Origin: Cymodocea nodosa
Taxonomy: Eukaryota; Streptophyta; Magnoliopsida; Alismatales; Cymodoceaceae
DNA: 64,000 nt
Reading direction: 5' to 3'
Assembly (NCBI GenBank): GCA_036874045.1
Contig: CM072340.1
Span: forward strand, 3,053,001 to 3,117,000
Part shown: piece after piece, positions 1 to 12,800 of the stretch
How the letters are laid out: each line of letters starts with the position of its first letter
Numbering within the stretch: the stretch's first letter is position 1
Translations under genes and position numbers: made by a program
The notes under the pieces: model-generated
The model's database searches: none
What the model saw: the letters and a program-made list of their open reading frames with translations, nothing else
What the model was told of the DNA's origin: nothing

Positions 1-270
1 AACGATTTTAAGTGATTTAGTCATATCCTTAAGAAACTAAGGACTGCACCAGTTAGAAGAGGAGATTTAATTAATGTACAAGAAATTAAAAAAAGTAGTG
101 ATAAAGCTAAAACTACCTTGTTAGAAATTATACAAAAAGATTTAAATTTATGTAATATAATTGAAGATTTAACAATAGATAGAAATATTTGGAAAAAAAA
201 GATTCATGTGGTCAATCTTACATAATGAGATTATAACTTAGATTGTTGTTGTTATTGTATCTTAATCTTA
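1..270 (+). mobile_element. 3' end of a plant LINE retrotransposon (decayed)
   Basis: The frame ending at the TAA at 223-225 reads TAPVRRGDLIN, then a lysine-rich stretch, then RNIWKKKIHVVNLT. This is the typical C-terminus of plant LINE reverse-transcriptase polyproteins. A Trp codon of the usual RWFGH motif is now TGA at 13-15, so the copy is dead. The GTTGTTGTTATT-rich tail at about 240-260 fits a LINE 3' end. The piece lies in the host intron upstream of the first visible exon. The identification rests on family motifs recalled from memory. Confidence 0.75.
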
Positions 271-765
271 AAAATCTGAGTGGGAAGTAAAATAGTAAAT
301 ATCCTAGTGTCTTGAAGAACAAAAATTACCAGATTTCTCTCAGCATTAGAGTGGAAGATGGATGAAGCGTGTATATCCTCAAATTGGCTCTGGGGAGGCA
401 GATATGATCAATCATCTTACACCATTATGCAGACATTTTTCAGAAACCTCGTTGTATTTGGTGATCAACAAAGTCATGTCTTTGAATTTCATAACTTATT
501 TTTCCCCATCTTTCTCCTTACATTGACTTTAACAGAAACCTCTATACATGTTTTCTCCGAAATTCTTACCTTTCAACATCCAAAAAAAATTGAAGCTTTT
601 TTATTCAACTCATTTCTGGTTTATTTTTCATGTCATGAATCATTTCCTATTCACTTGGTCTGCTTATACAAAAGCTATAATCTATCTTTATTATCTCAAT
701 AAAATTTGGGCACATAAATTAATATATACTCCTTAATTTGATGCTCTATTTTTCTGTCATTGCAG
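271..765 (+). other. Host intron sequence, no recognised feature
   Basis: AT-rich sequence between the LINE tail and the splice acceptor TGCAG at 761-765. The open frames at 358-736 have no recognisable motif. I see no further gene here. Confidence 0.6.
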
Positions 766-841
766 TTTTTTTTTTCATCTTGGTCAAGCAAGTGATGGCA
801 AAATTAATAAATCTAATACACATTATGAACCTAACGGAGAG
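766..841 (+). CDS. Host gene exon a
   Basis: Preceded by the acceptor TTGCAG (760-765) and followed by GTATGT at 842. After one leading base it encodes 25 residues, including [14 protein letters not shown] and ending PNGE. It is the linker that precedes the ankyrin part in the FYVE/ankyrin family. Confidence 0.75.
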
Positions 842-3800
842 GTATGTGATTGTCACTTTTCCTAAGATATATTACATGGGCAGAGACAGGAAGTGAGATT
901 GCAAGTATCCGTGTTGTATTTACTTTACCCAGGGTTTGAGAGAAGCTATAAAGAACAATGATATCTCAGCTGTCAAGAAACTTTTAACTGAGGTTTGTTG
1001 CTTCATGAGTCAGTCATGTACCCTAGCTTTACAATTTCAAATTAACTTTTTCGTGTGGACAGGGAGTGGATTCAAATTATTGTGACAAGCAAGGGCTCAC
1101 CCTACTACATTTGGTATGATTCGCTTAAGCCATTATCACATTAAAAGCACAACTTGGTTTCTAGGAATATAACTTTAATATAGTTTCACAAGCAACCTTG
1201 GGCTTCTTGCATGATGTTGATCTACTTTTTTATTTACATGTTTACACCTAATTCTAACATCAGTCAAGTGATGCTCCTCTAAGGATTCTTTTTTAAATCT
1301 TATTTATCTATTAAAAAAATTCACTAGTAGAGGTTATCCCCTTTACAGCTTGCCCCTTATCCAAATAAAGGAGAAGAATCAATGTTAAATAGACAACCAT
1401 CTGTAAAAACTTGTCAATATTCATGATTGCAAAACTGATAATTCATTGGAGTGTAACTCTCTTAATGATGCATTACATCAAACCACAGGTGTAATGAAAA
1501 GAAATAAGAGGAAAACATTACATGCCTTATATGTAACACTATTAAACAAAGGTCTCTATGACAATGTCCAAATGTAAATGAAAATAAGCAAGGGTTCTTA
1601 CAACTTAACGAAAAGGTGTAGGTAAAGAAGTTAGTTCAAAACACTAAAATTATGTTAGCAACTTAAAATATAAGAACTTTGACAAATAAGAGTATGAAAT
1701 TGGTAAATATAATGATAAGAAGAAAAGTTAACATATTATGCTTACAATAAATTAAATGGATGAGAGAAAAATTTAAGTTTATTGAAGATGGTGGTTTTAA
1801 ATTGTGATATACAAGAAAAAACAAGCCTAGGAATGAAGTTGGAATAATAACTATAAAAGTTTAAAAGATAAACTTATCAAGGCAATAAGGATAAAATATA
1901 ATATTATAATGATCCAAGTAGTTTTTGGTCTTCTTCTATTTCTTTTAGTTTCTTTTACACTAATTAATCCTCCTCTTTAACTAGTGCATTCTTTAATCTC
2001 CTAAGGATATAAGAAAATTTTCTCTTATTTTAATTAGTGCAACTCTTATTTTATTCCTAATAAAATTGTTTTTTAGCTTATCCTTTGTATTATTATCATT
2101 CATGTTGAATGTGTCTTGAACTATTGTATTTTATACTTAAGGGTATTTTGGTCTTTTGGACCATTAGTTGTTCAAACTATATAAGCTTGGACCTAGGGTA
2201 CTCTTTTGGTGCTTCTTTTGTTTCTCTATTTGAACTAAGAAGAAGAAAAACTAGCCTCCATCTGTGGACGTACCCGCAAGGGGAATCACATAAAATTTTG
2301 GTCTTTGTCTTTGTTTCCTTCTTTTCTTCATCATTCTTGCACTACAATTGGTATTAGAGCTAGGGTTTGAAAGGAAGATTTGTTGAGGGTGAAAAGGAGC
2401 CACCATACTTATCTTTGGTCCAACCGTGCACGTGAAAGCTTCGTCGGGAAGCTTCGTTCGCTTGCACATAGAAGACCGCACATTTGCCTGCACATGTCAG
2501 TCCATGTGTCCGTCTCTGCATGTCTCTGTGCATCTGCTTACGCGTGTTCATCTACACGTTAGTCCATGCATTTGTCTCTACGCATTTGCCTGCACAGGTT
2601 AGTCCGTGCGTCCGTCTCCGCACGTCTGCCTGCGCACGTCTGTCTGTGTGTTCGACTTCGTGCATCCAGATTTTCACAGATGGTAAGAAATACTTACCAT
2701 CAACTTTCGTAAATGCAATCTTACATTTAATTTACTGTGGATGTTTGGAGATTTCTAGATTTAAAAATTAGGGTATTCAACTGCATTTTAGTATTTTAGT
2801 ACTTACATTTGTATCGTTGGAATCAGTAACTTGTATTTTTGGATTTGTGTGCTAGTTATTTGGGATAGCAGTATTTGCATTTGAGTTACACTTGTGTTTC
2901 AGAATATTGGTGCATGTAAACAGAATTTCTGTTGACAACACCAGCTTTGAAAGTTGAGAAATTCAATGGGAAGAATTATTTTAGCTTGTGGCAGATTAAA
3001 ATGAGGGTCTTATTGAAACAAAGCATTTGGGCTCTTCTTAACAAGGAGTTAACATTAGACAGAAAATCTGTAGAATTTGAGCTACAAGAAGAAAAGACAC
3101 ATTCCATGATTTTGCTATGCTTGTCAGATGAAATGATTATTGAGGTTGCTAATGAATCAACTGTATCTGACCTTTGGAATAAATTAGAGTCACTCTATAT
3201 GATGAAGTCTCTCACTAACAAGCTGTTTTTGAAGCAAATGTTATTTTCTTTAAGAATGAAGGAAGGAACACTTTTAAAACAATATTTGGACTAACTCAAC
3301 ACTATTCTCATGGAGTTGAGAAATATTGATATTATCGTAGAAGATGAAGATGCAGTTCTCATTTTATTGGTTTTACTTCCACTCTCTTATGAGAACTTCG
3401 TGCAGTCTTTTGTGGTTGGTAAAGATACAATCCCATTAGAGGAGGTGAGATCAAATTTCTATTCAAGAGAATTGAAACATATGGTGACTCATGGTAGTAG
3501 TGATGCAAGTGGTTCTAGCTTGTTAGTGCACCATGAAGATTCTAAGGGATAACAATAGTAACAAGCATAAGGGAAGAAGTAAATCAAGAGGGAAATATTC
3601 TAAGGACACTTACAACTATTGTAAGGAGAAAGGGCATTGGAAAGCAAACTGTCTAAAGTTGAAATCTAAAGGAAATTTAGTCATTGTAGAAAATGAAGAT
3701 TCAACTTCTGATTGTGATTTCTCTTTTATAGTTTCATGCAGTGCTTACTTCGATCAAAGTTGGATTTTAGATTCTAGTGCATCATATCATATGACTTCTA

Positions 3801-6800
3801 ATAGGGAGTATTTCCAAACTTATGAAATAGTTGATGGTGGTCAGGTGACCTTGGTAAATGATGATGTTTGCCATAGAGTAGGTGTTGGTACAATTAGATT
3901 CAAGATGCATGATTGTACCGTAAGAACACTTGAGGATGTATGACATGTGCTTAAGTTGGGCAAAAACTTGATTTCTTTGATGGCACTTGACTCTAAGGGA
4001 TTAAGTATTCAGGTGGAGGAGGCAAGTTGCAAGTCTCAAAAGGCTTCATGATAGTGATGAAAGGAATCAAAGATGGACCATTGGATATACTATAGGGTTC
4101 CCCTATTGTTGGTTCAGCTGCAACAACTACTAGTGAAGATTAACAGTCTATTTCTACAATTTGGCACTCAAGGATGGGTCACTTAGGGTAGGGAGGAATG
4201 CGAAAGCTTAGTAGTTTGGGCAGATTGGATAGACACAAATTTATAAATGTTGATTTGTGCAAGCATTGCATTTTTGGCAAGTAGAAGCATGTACAATTTG
4301 GAAAATGAGAGCACACCACCTAAAGGACATTGAACTATGTTCATGTAGATTGTTGGGGGCCTTCCCAACAACCCTAACTTATAGGTTCTAAATACTTTCT
4401 TTCTATTGTGGATGATTATTCACGTATGAATTGAGTTTTTATTTTGAAGCACAAAAGTGAGGCTTTCAAGAGCTTTAAGCAGTAGAAGACTCTAGTTGAA
4501 AACCAAGTTGAGAGGAAGGTGAAGTATTTGAGAACCGATTATGGTTTAGAATTCTGCTCTCATGAATTTAATGTTTTTTACAAGGATGCAGGTATAATAA
4601 GGCATTACACAGTTAGAGGTACTCCACAACAAAATAGAGTTGCAGAACGTCTTAATAGGACTTTATTAGAGAAATTTAGATGCATGCTTTCTCACACTGG
4701 TTTGGAGAAGAAATTCTAGGTTGAGGCTATTAATGCAGCCTCCTATCTTGTCAACAGGTCGCTTTTAAGTGCAATAGATGATAAGATCCCGTATGAGGTG
4801 TAGATGAATAGGGTTGCCAATTACTCCAAGTTGAAGATCTTTAGTTGTTTTACATACTACTATGTGAACAATGGTAAGCTAGAGCCGCGTGCCAAGAAAG
4901 GTATATTTGTTGGATATAGAATGAGAGTCAAAGGATATACAATTTATGACAGAAACAAAGAAAGTAATTCACAGCTGTAATGTCACTTTTGATGAAGCTT
5001 CACTTATGCTGAATAAAGAGAAGCCATCAGTTTCAGATGTACCTAACACTCCTGAGTAGGTGGAGTTTGATTTAATATAGCCAACTCTCATTGATTAGAA
5101 AACTTCAGGTACAAATCAGCCTTGGAACTCCGATGACAACCGTGATGATTAGTTTGTGGAAGAATCTCAAGAGAGATGTGTGGTTAGGGATTGACCCAGA
5201 AGGATTCCCCAACATCTACAAAAGTATGGTTTCAGCAATATAATTGCATTTGCTTTGTAGGTAGCTAGTGAGGTGGAAGATGCTGACCCACTTAATTTTG
5301 ATACTGTTGTTAATGGACCAGAAGCTACACATTGTATGGGAGCTATGCAGGAAGAGCTTCAATTCCTACATAAGAATAAGACTTGGGAGTTGATGAAATG
5401 TCCCAAAGATAAGAATGTTGTTGGTTGCAAGTGAGTGTTTAAGAAGAAAATAGGAATATAAGGTAACTATGGAATCCAATACAAGACAAGATTGATAGCT
5501 AAATGTTTCTCACAGAAGGAGGGAGTGAACTTCAATGAAGTCTTTGCACTAGTGGTAAGACACACCTCCATTAGAGTCCTCTTGGCGATTGTTACAGCAA
5601 AGGACCTGGAACTTGAGCAATTGGATGTAAAGACAGCCTTTTTACATGGTAATTTAGAAGAAGAAATCTGGATGGAATAACTAACTGATTTTGTAGAAAA
5701 AGGTGGATCAGATCTTGTTTGTAAATTGTAGAAATCTTTGTATGACCTAAAACAGTTTCCTAGGCAGTGGTATAAAAGATTCGATTCTTTTATTACTCAT
5801 GTTGGTTTTGTTCGTAGTAACTTCGATTCATGTGTCTATGTTAAACCACTGAAAGATGGTGAATTTGTTTATTTGCTCTTGTATGTTGATGATATCTTGA
5901 TTGCTGTTAAAGATATCAATGAAATATAATTTTTGAAAGACACATTGAAATCTGAATTTGCAATGAAAGATTTAGGACTAATAGGTAAAATCCTTGGGAT
6001 GGAGATTCGACGTGATAGAAGCATTGGTAGGTTATTTCTTCATTAGCATAGTTATGTTCAGAAAATTTTGAGCAAGTTTGGCATAACTTCATGCAAAGTC
6101 ATTGGAACATCTTATAACAGGAATCTGTGATTATCAGCTACTATGACACCTCAAACGCAGTTAGAACAAGAGTACATGAAGAAAGTTTTATATTCACAGG
6201 CAATTGGCAATCTTATGTATGTTATGGTATGTACTCGTCTAAATCTTACTTATCCCTTTAGTGTTGTAAGCAGGTTTATGTCAAATCCAAGGAAGAGTCA
6301 TTGGTAGATCGTGAAGAGGATTTTCAGGTACTTGAAGGACACGTCTGATGTAGGACTGATTTATGGTGTAAAACATGGCTGTAATGTGACTGGATATTCA
6401 AACTCAGACTTTGCAGGTGATGTTGATCAACACAGATCTTTGACAAGTTATGTCTTCATAGTTGCAGATTCAATTGTTAGTTGGAAATCTACACTATAGT
6501 CTACTATTTCATTATCCACCACTAAGGTTGAGTATATGGCAATGATAGAAGCTGCAAAGGAAGGAATTTAGTTAAAGGGGCTGTTAGGAGACTTTAACTT
6601 GCATTATGACAAGGTTGATATATTCTGTGATAGTCTTAGCGCCATATGTCTAATGAAGAATAATGTGTTTCATGACCATACAAAACACGTTAATGTTAAA
6701 TACCACTTTCTCAGGACTAAAGATAGGATAAAGATTTCAAAGATCAACACTAGGGACAATTCAGTAGACATGTTCACTAAATGTGTCATTAAGAGCAAGT

Positions 6801-9800
6801 TCAGGTATTGCTTAGACTTGCTCAACGCCTATGCCTACTACTGATCATTCATGAGTCATTTAGATGGAGAGCTTAGTTCTAAGTGGAGTTTGTGATTCAA
6901 GACAAGGTGGAGATTGTTGAATATATCTTGAACTATTGTATTTTATACCTAAGGGTATTTTGGTCTTTTGGACTATTAGTTGTTTAAGCTATATAAGTTT
7001 GGACCTAGGGCACTCTTTTGGTGCTTTTTTTGTATCCCTATTTGAACTAAGAAGAAGAAAAACTAGCCTTCGTCTGTGGACGTACTCGTAAGGGAAACTA
7101 TGTAAAATTTTGGTCTTTATGTTTGTTTACAAGGAAAATTTCATATTTTAGCAACACTTACATTTTGCATATGGTCATGCTTTATCATACATATTCTATG
7201 TCCTAGTGTATGGCTTGGTGAATGATAAGTTTATAGAATTTTCCTTGTAATTGTAAAGGTACCTTCAATCACATAGCACCTTATAAGTATTTCTTTGCTT
7301 CATTCATCCTACTTTAATTTTATAAATAACACCCCATATAATTTTATCATTGTTCTTTATTATAGATCCTAAGTATTTAAAATTTTTTCTTTTATGATTC
7401 TTATGATCATTTAAGTATATACTTTCATTATCATTTTTATCTTCGTTGAACCTACATTCTATATATTTGGTTTTTTACCTATTCAATCTAAATCTCTTGG
7501 ATTTTAAAGTGTCTTTCCACAATTCTAATTTAGAACTAGTTCTTGATTTACTTTCATCAACTAAAACTATATCATCAACAAATGGAATACACTAAGATAT
7601 TTCTCCTTAAATTTCTTTAGTTATTTCATTCATAGTCAAGACAAATAGACACTTAAAAAAGACTTTTGGGGGAAACCAATATTTATTGAAATTTTTTTAG
7701 TTTTTTCTCTAATAGTTTTAATGCTAGTTACTATTCTTTTATAAATATCTTTCATAATATCAATATATCCTATTGGTACTTTTTTTTAAAAACCCACCAC
7801 AATAAATTTTTAGGTGTTCTATCATAGACCTTTTTGAAATCAATGAAAATCATATGAAATCCCTTTTTTTTAACTCTAAAATTTTTTGTTAGTTAATCGT
7901 CTAAGTAAATGAATAAGTTCCATTGTTGACCTACTTATCATAAGCCTAAATTGATTTTCTATGATGTTAGTTATTTGACTATCTTTATTTAATTATCCTT
8001 TCCTATAATATGGCTCATTAACTTAATACCATGATAATTATTACAATTTTTTATTTATGTTTTATTATTAAATGTAAGTATTACAGAACTCTTTCTCCAT
8101 TTATCTAACATTTTCTTATATTAAAAATTATATTAAAAGGCTTAGTTAATCCTACTTTACTTATGTGTTCACACTTCATAAGAATACCATCTAGTCCAAT
8201 AGTTTCCCACAATTTATTTTCTTAATGGCTTCTACCTTTAAACCACTAATTCTTCTAAAATAACTATAGTTTACATCTTTTGTATTAGTTCGTTAGTGAT
8301 TGATGACTAAGGTGGAGAGTGTGAGAGAGAGATTGGAATTAGATGTTTTTTTTATTATTCACAAGTTTACAATGTATATATATATCCTACAATAAATGGA
8401 TCCTTAAGCGAATTCGGCAACACTCCCCCTTAAGTTGAATTATAGATATCTAGTATGCTCAACTTATTACAAAGTTTTTCAAAAACATCTACATTAAAGC
8501 CTTTGGTAAGAACATTAGCAAGTTGATCTTTAGAGTGAGTGAAAGGAGTAGATATCACCCTCCTTAGAACATTGTTCTGGATGAAGTGACAATCAACCTC
8601 CACATGTTTGGTTCTTTCATGAAAAGTTGGATTGCTAGTAATATAAATAGTAGCTTGATTGTCACAATATAGAGGCGTAGGACTGCAACCATCAACCCTT
8701 AATTCTTGCATTAAGGCCTTCAACCAAATAAGCTTGGATGTGGCATTGGACATGACCTGATACTCCGCTTCAGAACTAGATTTGGAGACAATATTTTGTT
8801 TCTTGCACGTCAGGTAACAAGATTGCCACCAAAAAAGGTTAAAAACCTAGATGTAGATTTTTTGTCACTCTGATCACCAATATATCCTATATTAGTGAAC
8901 CTTTCAATTTTTAGATGTCCATGATCCTCATATTAAAGGCCTCTTTTAGGAGCCTTTTTAATGTAGGATAAGACCCAAATTGTCCCTTAGCAATGAACCT
9001 CATACGGAACATGCATAAACAAACTGAGAAGACTAACTTCATAAGAGATATTGGGTCTAGTGATAGTTAAATATATAAGCTTTCCAATGAGTCTTTTATA
9101 CCGCTTAGGATGACTATACATGGGGGTGTGTTCCTCTTAAAAAGAATGATTAGGTTCAATAGGAGTGCTCTTAGGTTTGCATCCTTCAAGTCCTGTTTCC
9201 TTTAGTAGATCAAGTGCATATTTCCTTTAAGATAAGGAGAGACGTTCTTTGGAGAATGTGAATTCGATATCTAGGAAATCTCGGGGTGTGTCTATATTCT
9301 TTGTAAAAAAGTACTAACAAAGGAAACACTTTGTCTCTTCAATCCCAACAGTATCACTACTAGTCAATAGCATATCAACATATACAGTAAGGATAACAAT
9401 GCCACGTGAGGTGTGTTTGATAAAAAGTGAGTGATCAACCTTCAACTATCAAACCCCCCACTTCATATATACTGTTGAATTTTTCAAACCAAGCCTTGGG
9501 GCTCTATTTGAGTGCATAGATAGTTTTATTTAGAGAGCACACTTGAGACTCCTCTTGAACAATGTATTTTGGAGGTTGTTCCATAAAAACTTGTTCATTT
9601 AAATCTCCATAAAGAAAAGTGATTTTAACATCAAGTAGAGTCAATGACCAAGATAGATGTATTGCCATAGAGAGAAGCATCCTTATAGAATCAAGTCGTG
9701 CAATGGGAGAAAATATTTCAAAATAGTCAACTCCATATTCCTGGGAGAAGCCTCGAGCAACCAATCGGGCTTTATATCTGTCCGCGGTTCTATTAATTTT

Positions 9801-12800
9801 TCTTTTGATAATGAAGACTCATTTACAGGAGATTACATTGGTTCCTTCAGAACATGAAACCAAATCTCAAGTGCTATGAGAGAGCAAGATATCCATCTCC
9901 CCATCTATAGTCGTCTTCCAATGAGGAAATTGAAAGGCTTTAGTAGCATTCTTAGGTAAATCCTTGGTAAAAATGACAAGGGCAAAATTACGAAAGAAAG
10001 GGTTAAGATTATCATAGGAGACAAAATGTGATAATGGGTGAAGGGTGCAATTGTGGGTCCCTTTTTGGAGAGTAATCGATAAGTCGTCAGTGGCTAAAGG
10101 TAGTGGATGCTCACATTTAGGCGCGGAGACTAGTTTGGGGGTGGTTGAGAACTCCTATTGAGGCAGACGTGGTTTGCGATTATACACCTGAAATAGTTGA
10201 TGTTGATGTTCATGTCCAGACATGGCATTAGTTACAGGTATAAGAAGATCACGATGAATCTCCATTGGCCTAAGAGTGGGAGTGGGGCAAGACTCAGTTA
10301 AAGGTAAAATAGACTCATCCTCCCCATCAAAGTAGCATTTGGTAAGAAGGCAACATCTATAGAAATATAATATCTAATGCTAGCAACTTATGTTGTGTAG
10401 TTAAGTCTTCTCTTAGAATAACCTTACAACCTTTTTTTAATCTATTTTTAAGTAAAAATTATATTTGACTAATGTTAGAGTTTTATGAATAAATGAATCT
10501 TTGTATGAATCTCTAGTAGTGTTATATGTTGTAAGTGGATTTTGTCTCACATTGCTTTTGATGTATTTACTCTATGTAGTTCCTATATATAGAGCCTTTA
10601 TGTTATCATAGTAAAATTAATTTATTTTCATCTATCTCTTGTATTCTCACGTAGTATCAAAACTTAAGTTTTAAGACTACAAAAATATTAAAATTCTAGG
10701 TAGATAGGAGAAAAATCCTAGTCAACACCTTTTTCTTAATTATCATCACCATCAACAATAGTCTAGGCCACCACCATCGACAAGAACTACCTCCCTAAAC
10801 CAATGTTGTTGCTTGTCATTGTGTTTTTTCCTTCATTACCATTCACTGCTTGCACCAATTAAGGTTGTAAAGGGAGAGATGAGTGATTGATCACTCCATA
10901 GGACAAAGTGAAGAGCTTTGCATTGATGTGCTTGATGTTGCAAAGATGATGTCCCCAGATTTGGCAACAATGGGAGCCATATTATGGGACAAAGAAGAAG
11001 GAGATGGTGATGTACATGAGATGAAAAAGAAAAAGGAAAGAAAAAGAGAAAAAAGGAGTAGGAGGAGAAGACACAAGATTGAAAGGAAAAAAGTAGAACA
11101 TGAAGAGGGGAGAGAGAGAAAAAAGGAAGAAAAAAGAGAGAAAAGAAAAAAAGAAAAAAAAGGAAGGGGGGAGAGAAAAAAAGGAGTAAGAGGAGAAGAC
11201 ACAAGATTGAAAGAAAAAAAGTAGAACATGAAGAGAGGAAAGAGAGAAAAAAGGAAGAAAAAAGAGAGAGAAAAGAAAAAAAGAAGAAAAAAGGAGGGGG
11301 AGAGAGAAGAAAAAAAAATATTATGGAAAAAATAGTGTTTAAAAAAAATGTTGGAAGTTTAAAAAAGAGAAGAAAATAAGATAAAAAAGAAGTGTTTAAT
11401 ACTCTATTATTAATCTTCAATCAAATTAGTTATACTTTTCTTGTGCAAGTCTCAACATTGTAGCATTAAAGTTTGCCCTCCATGAGATTAGTTTTAATAT
11501 TGGAGAGTGTTGTGTTAGTTACTTTTATTGGACGGTTGATGATGGTTGTATTAGTATTTGTATCAATGTTTACACCTATTAAAATGTGATCTACTAAGGT
11601 TTGATTATTGCACAACATTGCTGCTACTAGTTAACGTCTATTGTTATCTTGTTTATTTTGTTATAATTTGCTTTTGTATAAATTTGTCATAAGTTGGATG
11701 CTCTAGTTTGAGGAGTGTTAGAGTTTATGAATAAATGGATCCTTATATGGATCTCAAGTAGTGTTATGTGTTGTGAGTTAAGTCTCACATTGCTTATGAT
11801 GTGTTTACTCTCTCTAGATAGCCTATATATATAAAGATCTTATGTTATCATAATGAAATCAATCTATTTTCACCTATCTCTTTTATTCTCACAATTAGCA
11901 TTTGAACTACTTCTAAATATAATTAAATACTCTTCTCTTTTTCTAAAATAAGTGTTCACTACTAAAAGGTCACAAATGATATTATAGTCTAAAATTAAAT
12001 TTCCCTCTTCATTTTTATTACCAAAATCAAATTCTTAATAGTTTCTTTTATATCCTATATTTTACTCTCTTACATGATCATTTAGATCCCTTTCAATAGA
12101 AAGCTTTTCATTAATAAGTAAATCATGAACTAAACTAAACTAAACTATTTTTCTAAAATTTTTGTTAATAGCTTCTCCTAAATCTATTTGTGGAGTATAT
12201 GCAATGATTATATTAATTATCTTATTTCCTATTGCAAGCTTAATCATTATAATTCTATCTACCATCCTTATTACCATAACAACTTTATCTCTTAAATTTT
12301 TATCAATTATTATTTCAACCCTATTCATATGCTTATATTTTCTTATATACTATGATTTAAAACTACTATCCTCAATTATCCTAGGTTTTTCTCTTGCCCA
12401 TTTAATTTTTTGCAAGTATAGTATATTAATTTTTCTTCTTATCATTATATCCACTAATTTTATATTCTTATCAATCAAGGCTTCTATATTCTTGTTACTA
12501 TCCTAATTTTGGACTAACTTCTTTACCTACACCTACTAACTTCTTTACCTATTCATTAAAATGTGATAATTCTTACTTATTTTCATTTACGTCTGGATGG
12601 CAATGTAAAACCCTTAATTTAAAAACATTACACCCAGGGTGTGCAACACTTCTTGTTTTCTTTTCATTGCTTCTAAATTTCAGCACAACGTGTCACTTAG
12701 AGGATTGCACATTATTTTTAAGATTCATGTTCATAAGAGATTGACTAGTTTTCATAGTTGACTGTCTAATACTAGTTCTCCTCCTTTATTCAGACTTAAG

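Larger units (their letters stand above)
2103..7128 (+). mobile_element. Copia A, LTR retrotransposon (inactive)
   Basis: About 5.0 kb with similar LTRs (2103-2346 and 6915-7128), an initiator-Met-type primer site, and order gag-PR-IN-RT-RNase H, which defines Ty1/copia. The 3' LTR lacks its last 30 or so bases and no target duplication is visible. A small deletion at the right edge also removed a few LINE codons. Many in-frame stops make it non-autonomous today. Confidence 0.9.
8281..10383 (-). mobile_element. Copia B, 5'-truncated LTR retrotransposon
   Basis: Minus-strand Copia with a 3' LTR (8281-8422) and the second half of pol. At the right edge it starts abruptly in YYISIDVAF, the block after the integrase, and abuts LINE endonuclease sequence. 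The 5' LTR, gag, protease and integrase are missing. It is close to Copia C: both end in RNase H with [13 protein letters not shown] and LDIY.ST. Confidence 0.8.
10473..11893 (+). mobile_element. Small non-autonomous LTR element (1.4 kb)
   Basis: Two similar LTRs of about 178 bp (10473-10651 and 11716-11893) enclose 1.06 kb with no gag or pol. The primer site TAGTATCAAAAC (10652-10663) resembles the initiator-Met site, and GTTTGAGGAG precedes the 3' LTR. Flanks ACTAA and ATTAG are each one transition from ACTAG. Removing the element restores the LINE reading SSSNASQI. Size and structure fit a TRIM/SMART-like or small LARD-like element. Confidence 0.8.

Noticed and set aside
7129..7248. Possible MITE: 12-base inverted repeat ACAAGGAAAATT ... 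AATTTTCCTTGT enclosing about 96 bases
   Set aside because: The minus strand reads through it as a LINE RT block ([14 protein letters not shown] and [12 protein letters not shown]), so it is LINE sequence and the inverted repeat is chance.
10836..11420. Long open frames on both strands (up to 194 codons)
   Set aside because: They follow from the A/G-only composition; the predicted proteins are Phe/Leu/Ser or Lys/Glu/Arg runs without domains.
12162..12506. 114-codon frame on the + strand
   Set aside because: It is the antisense shadow of the LINE endonuclease, whose motifs are on the minus strand.
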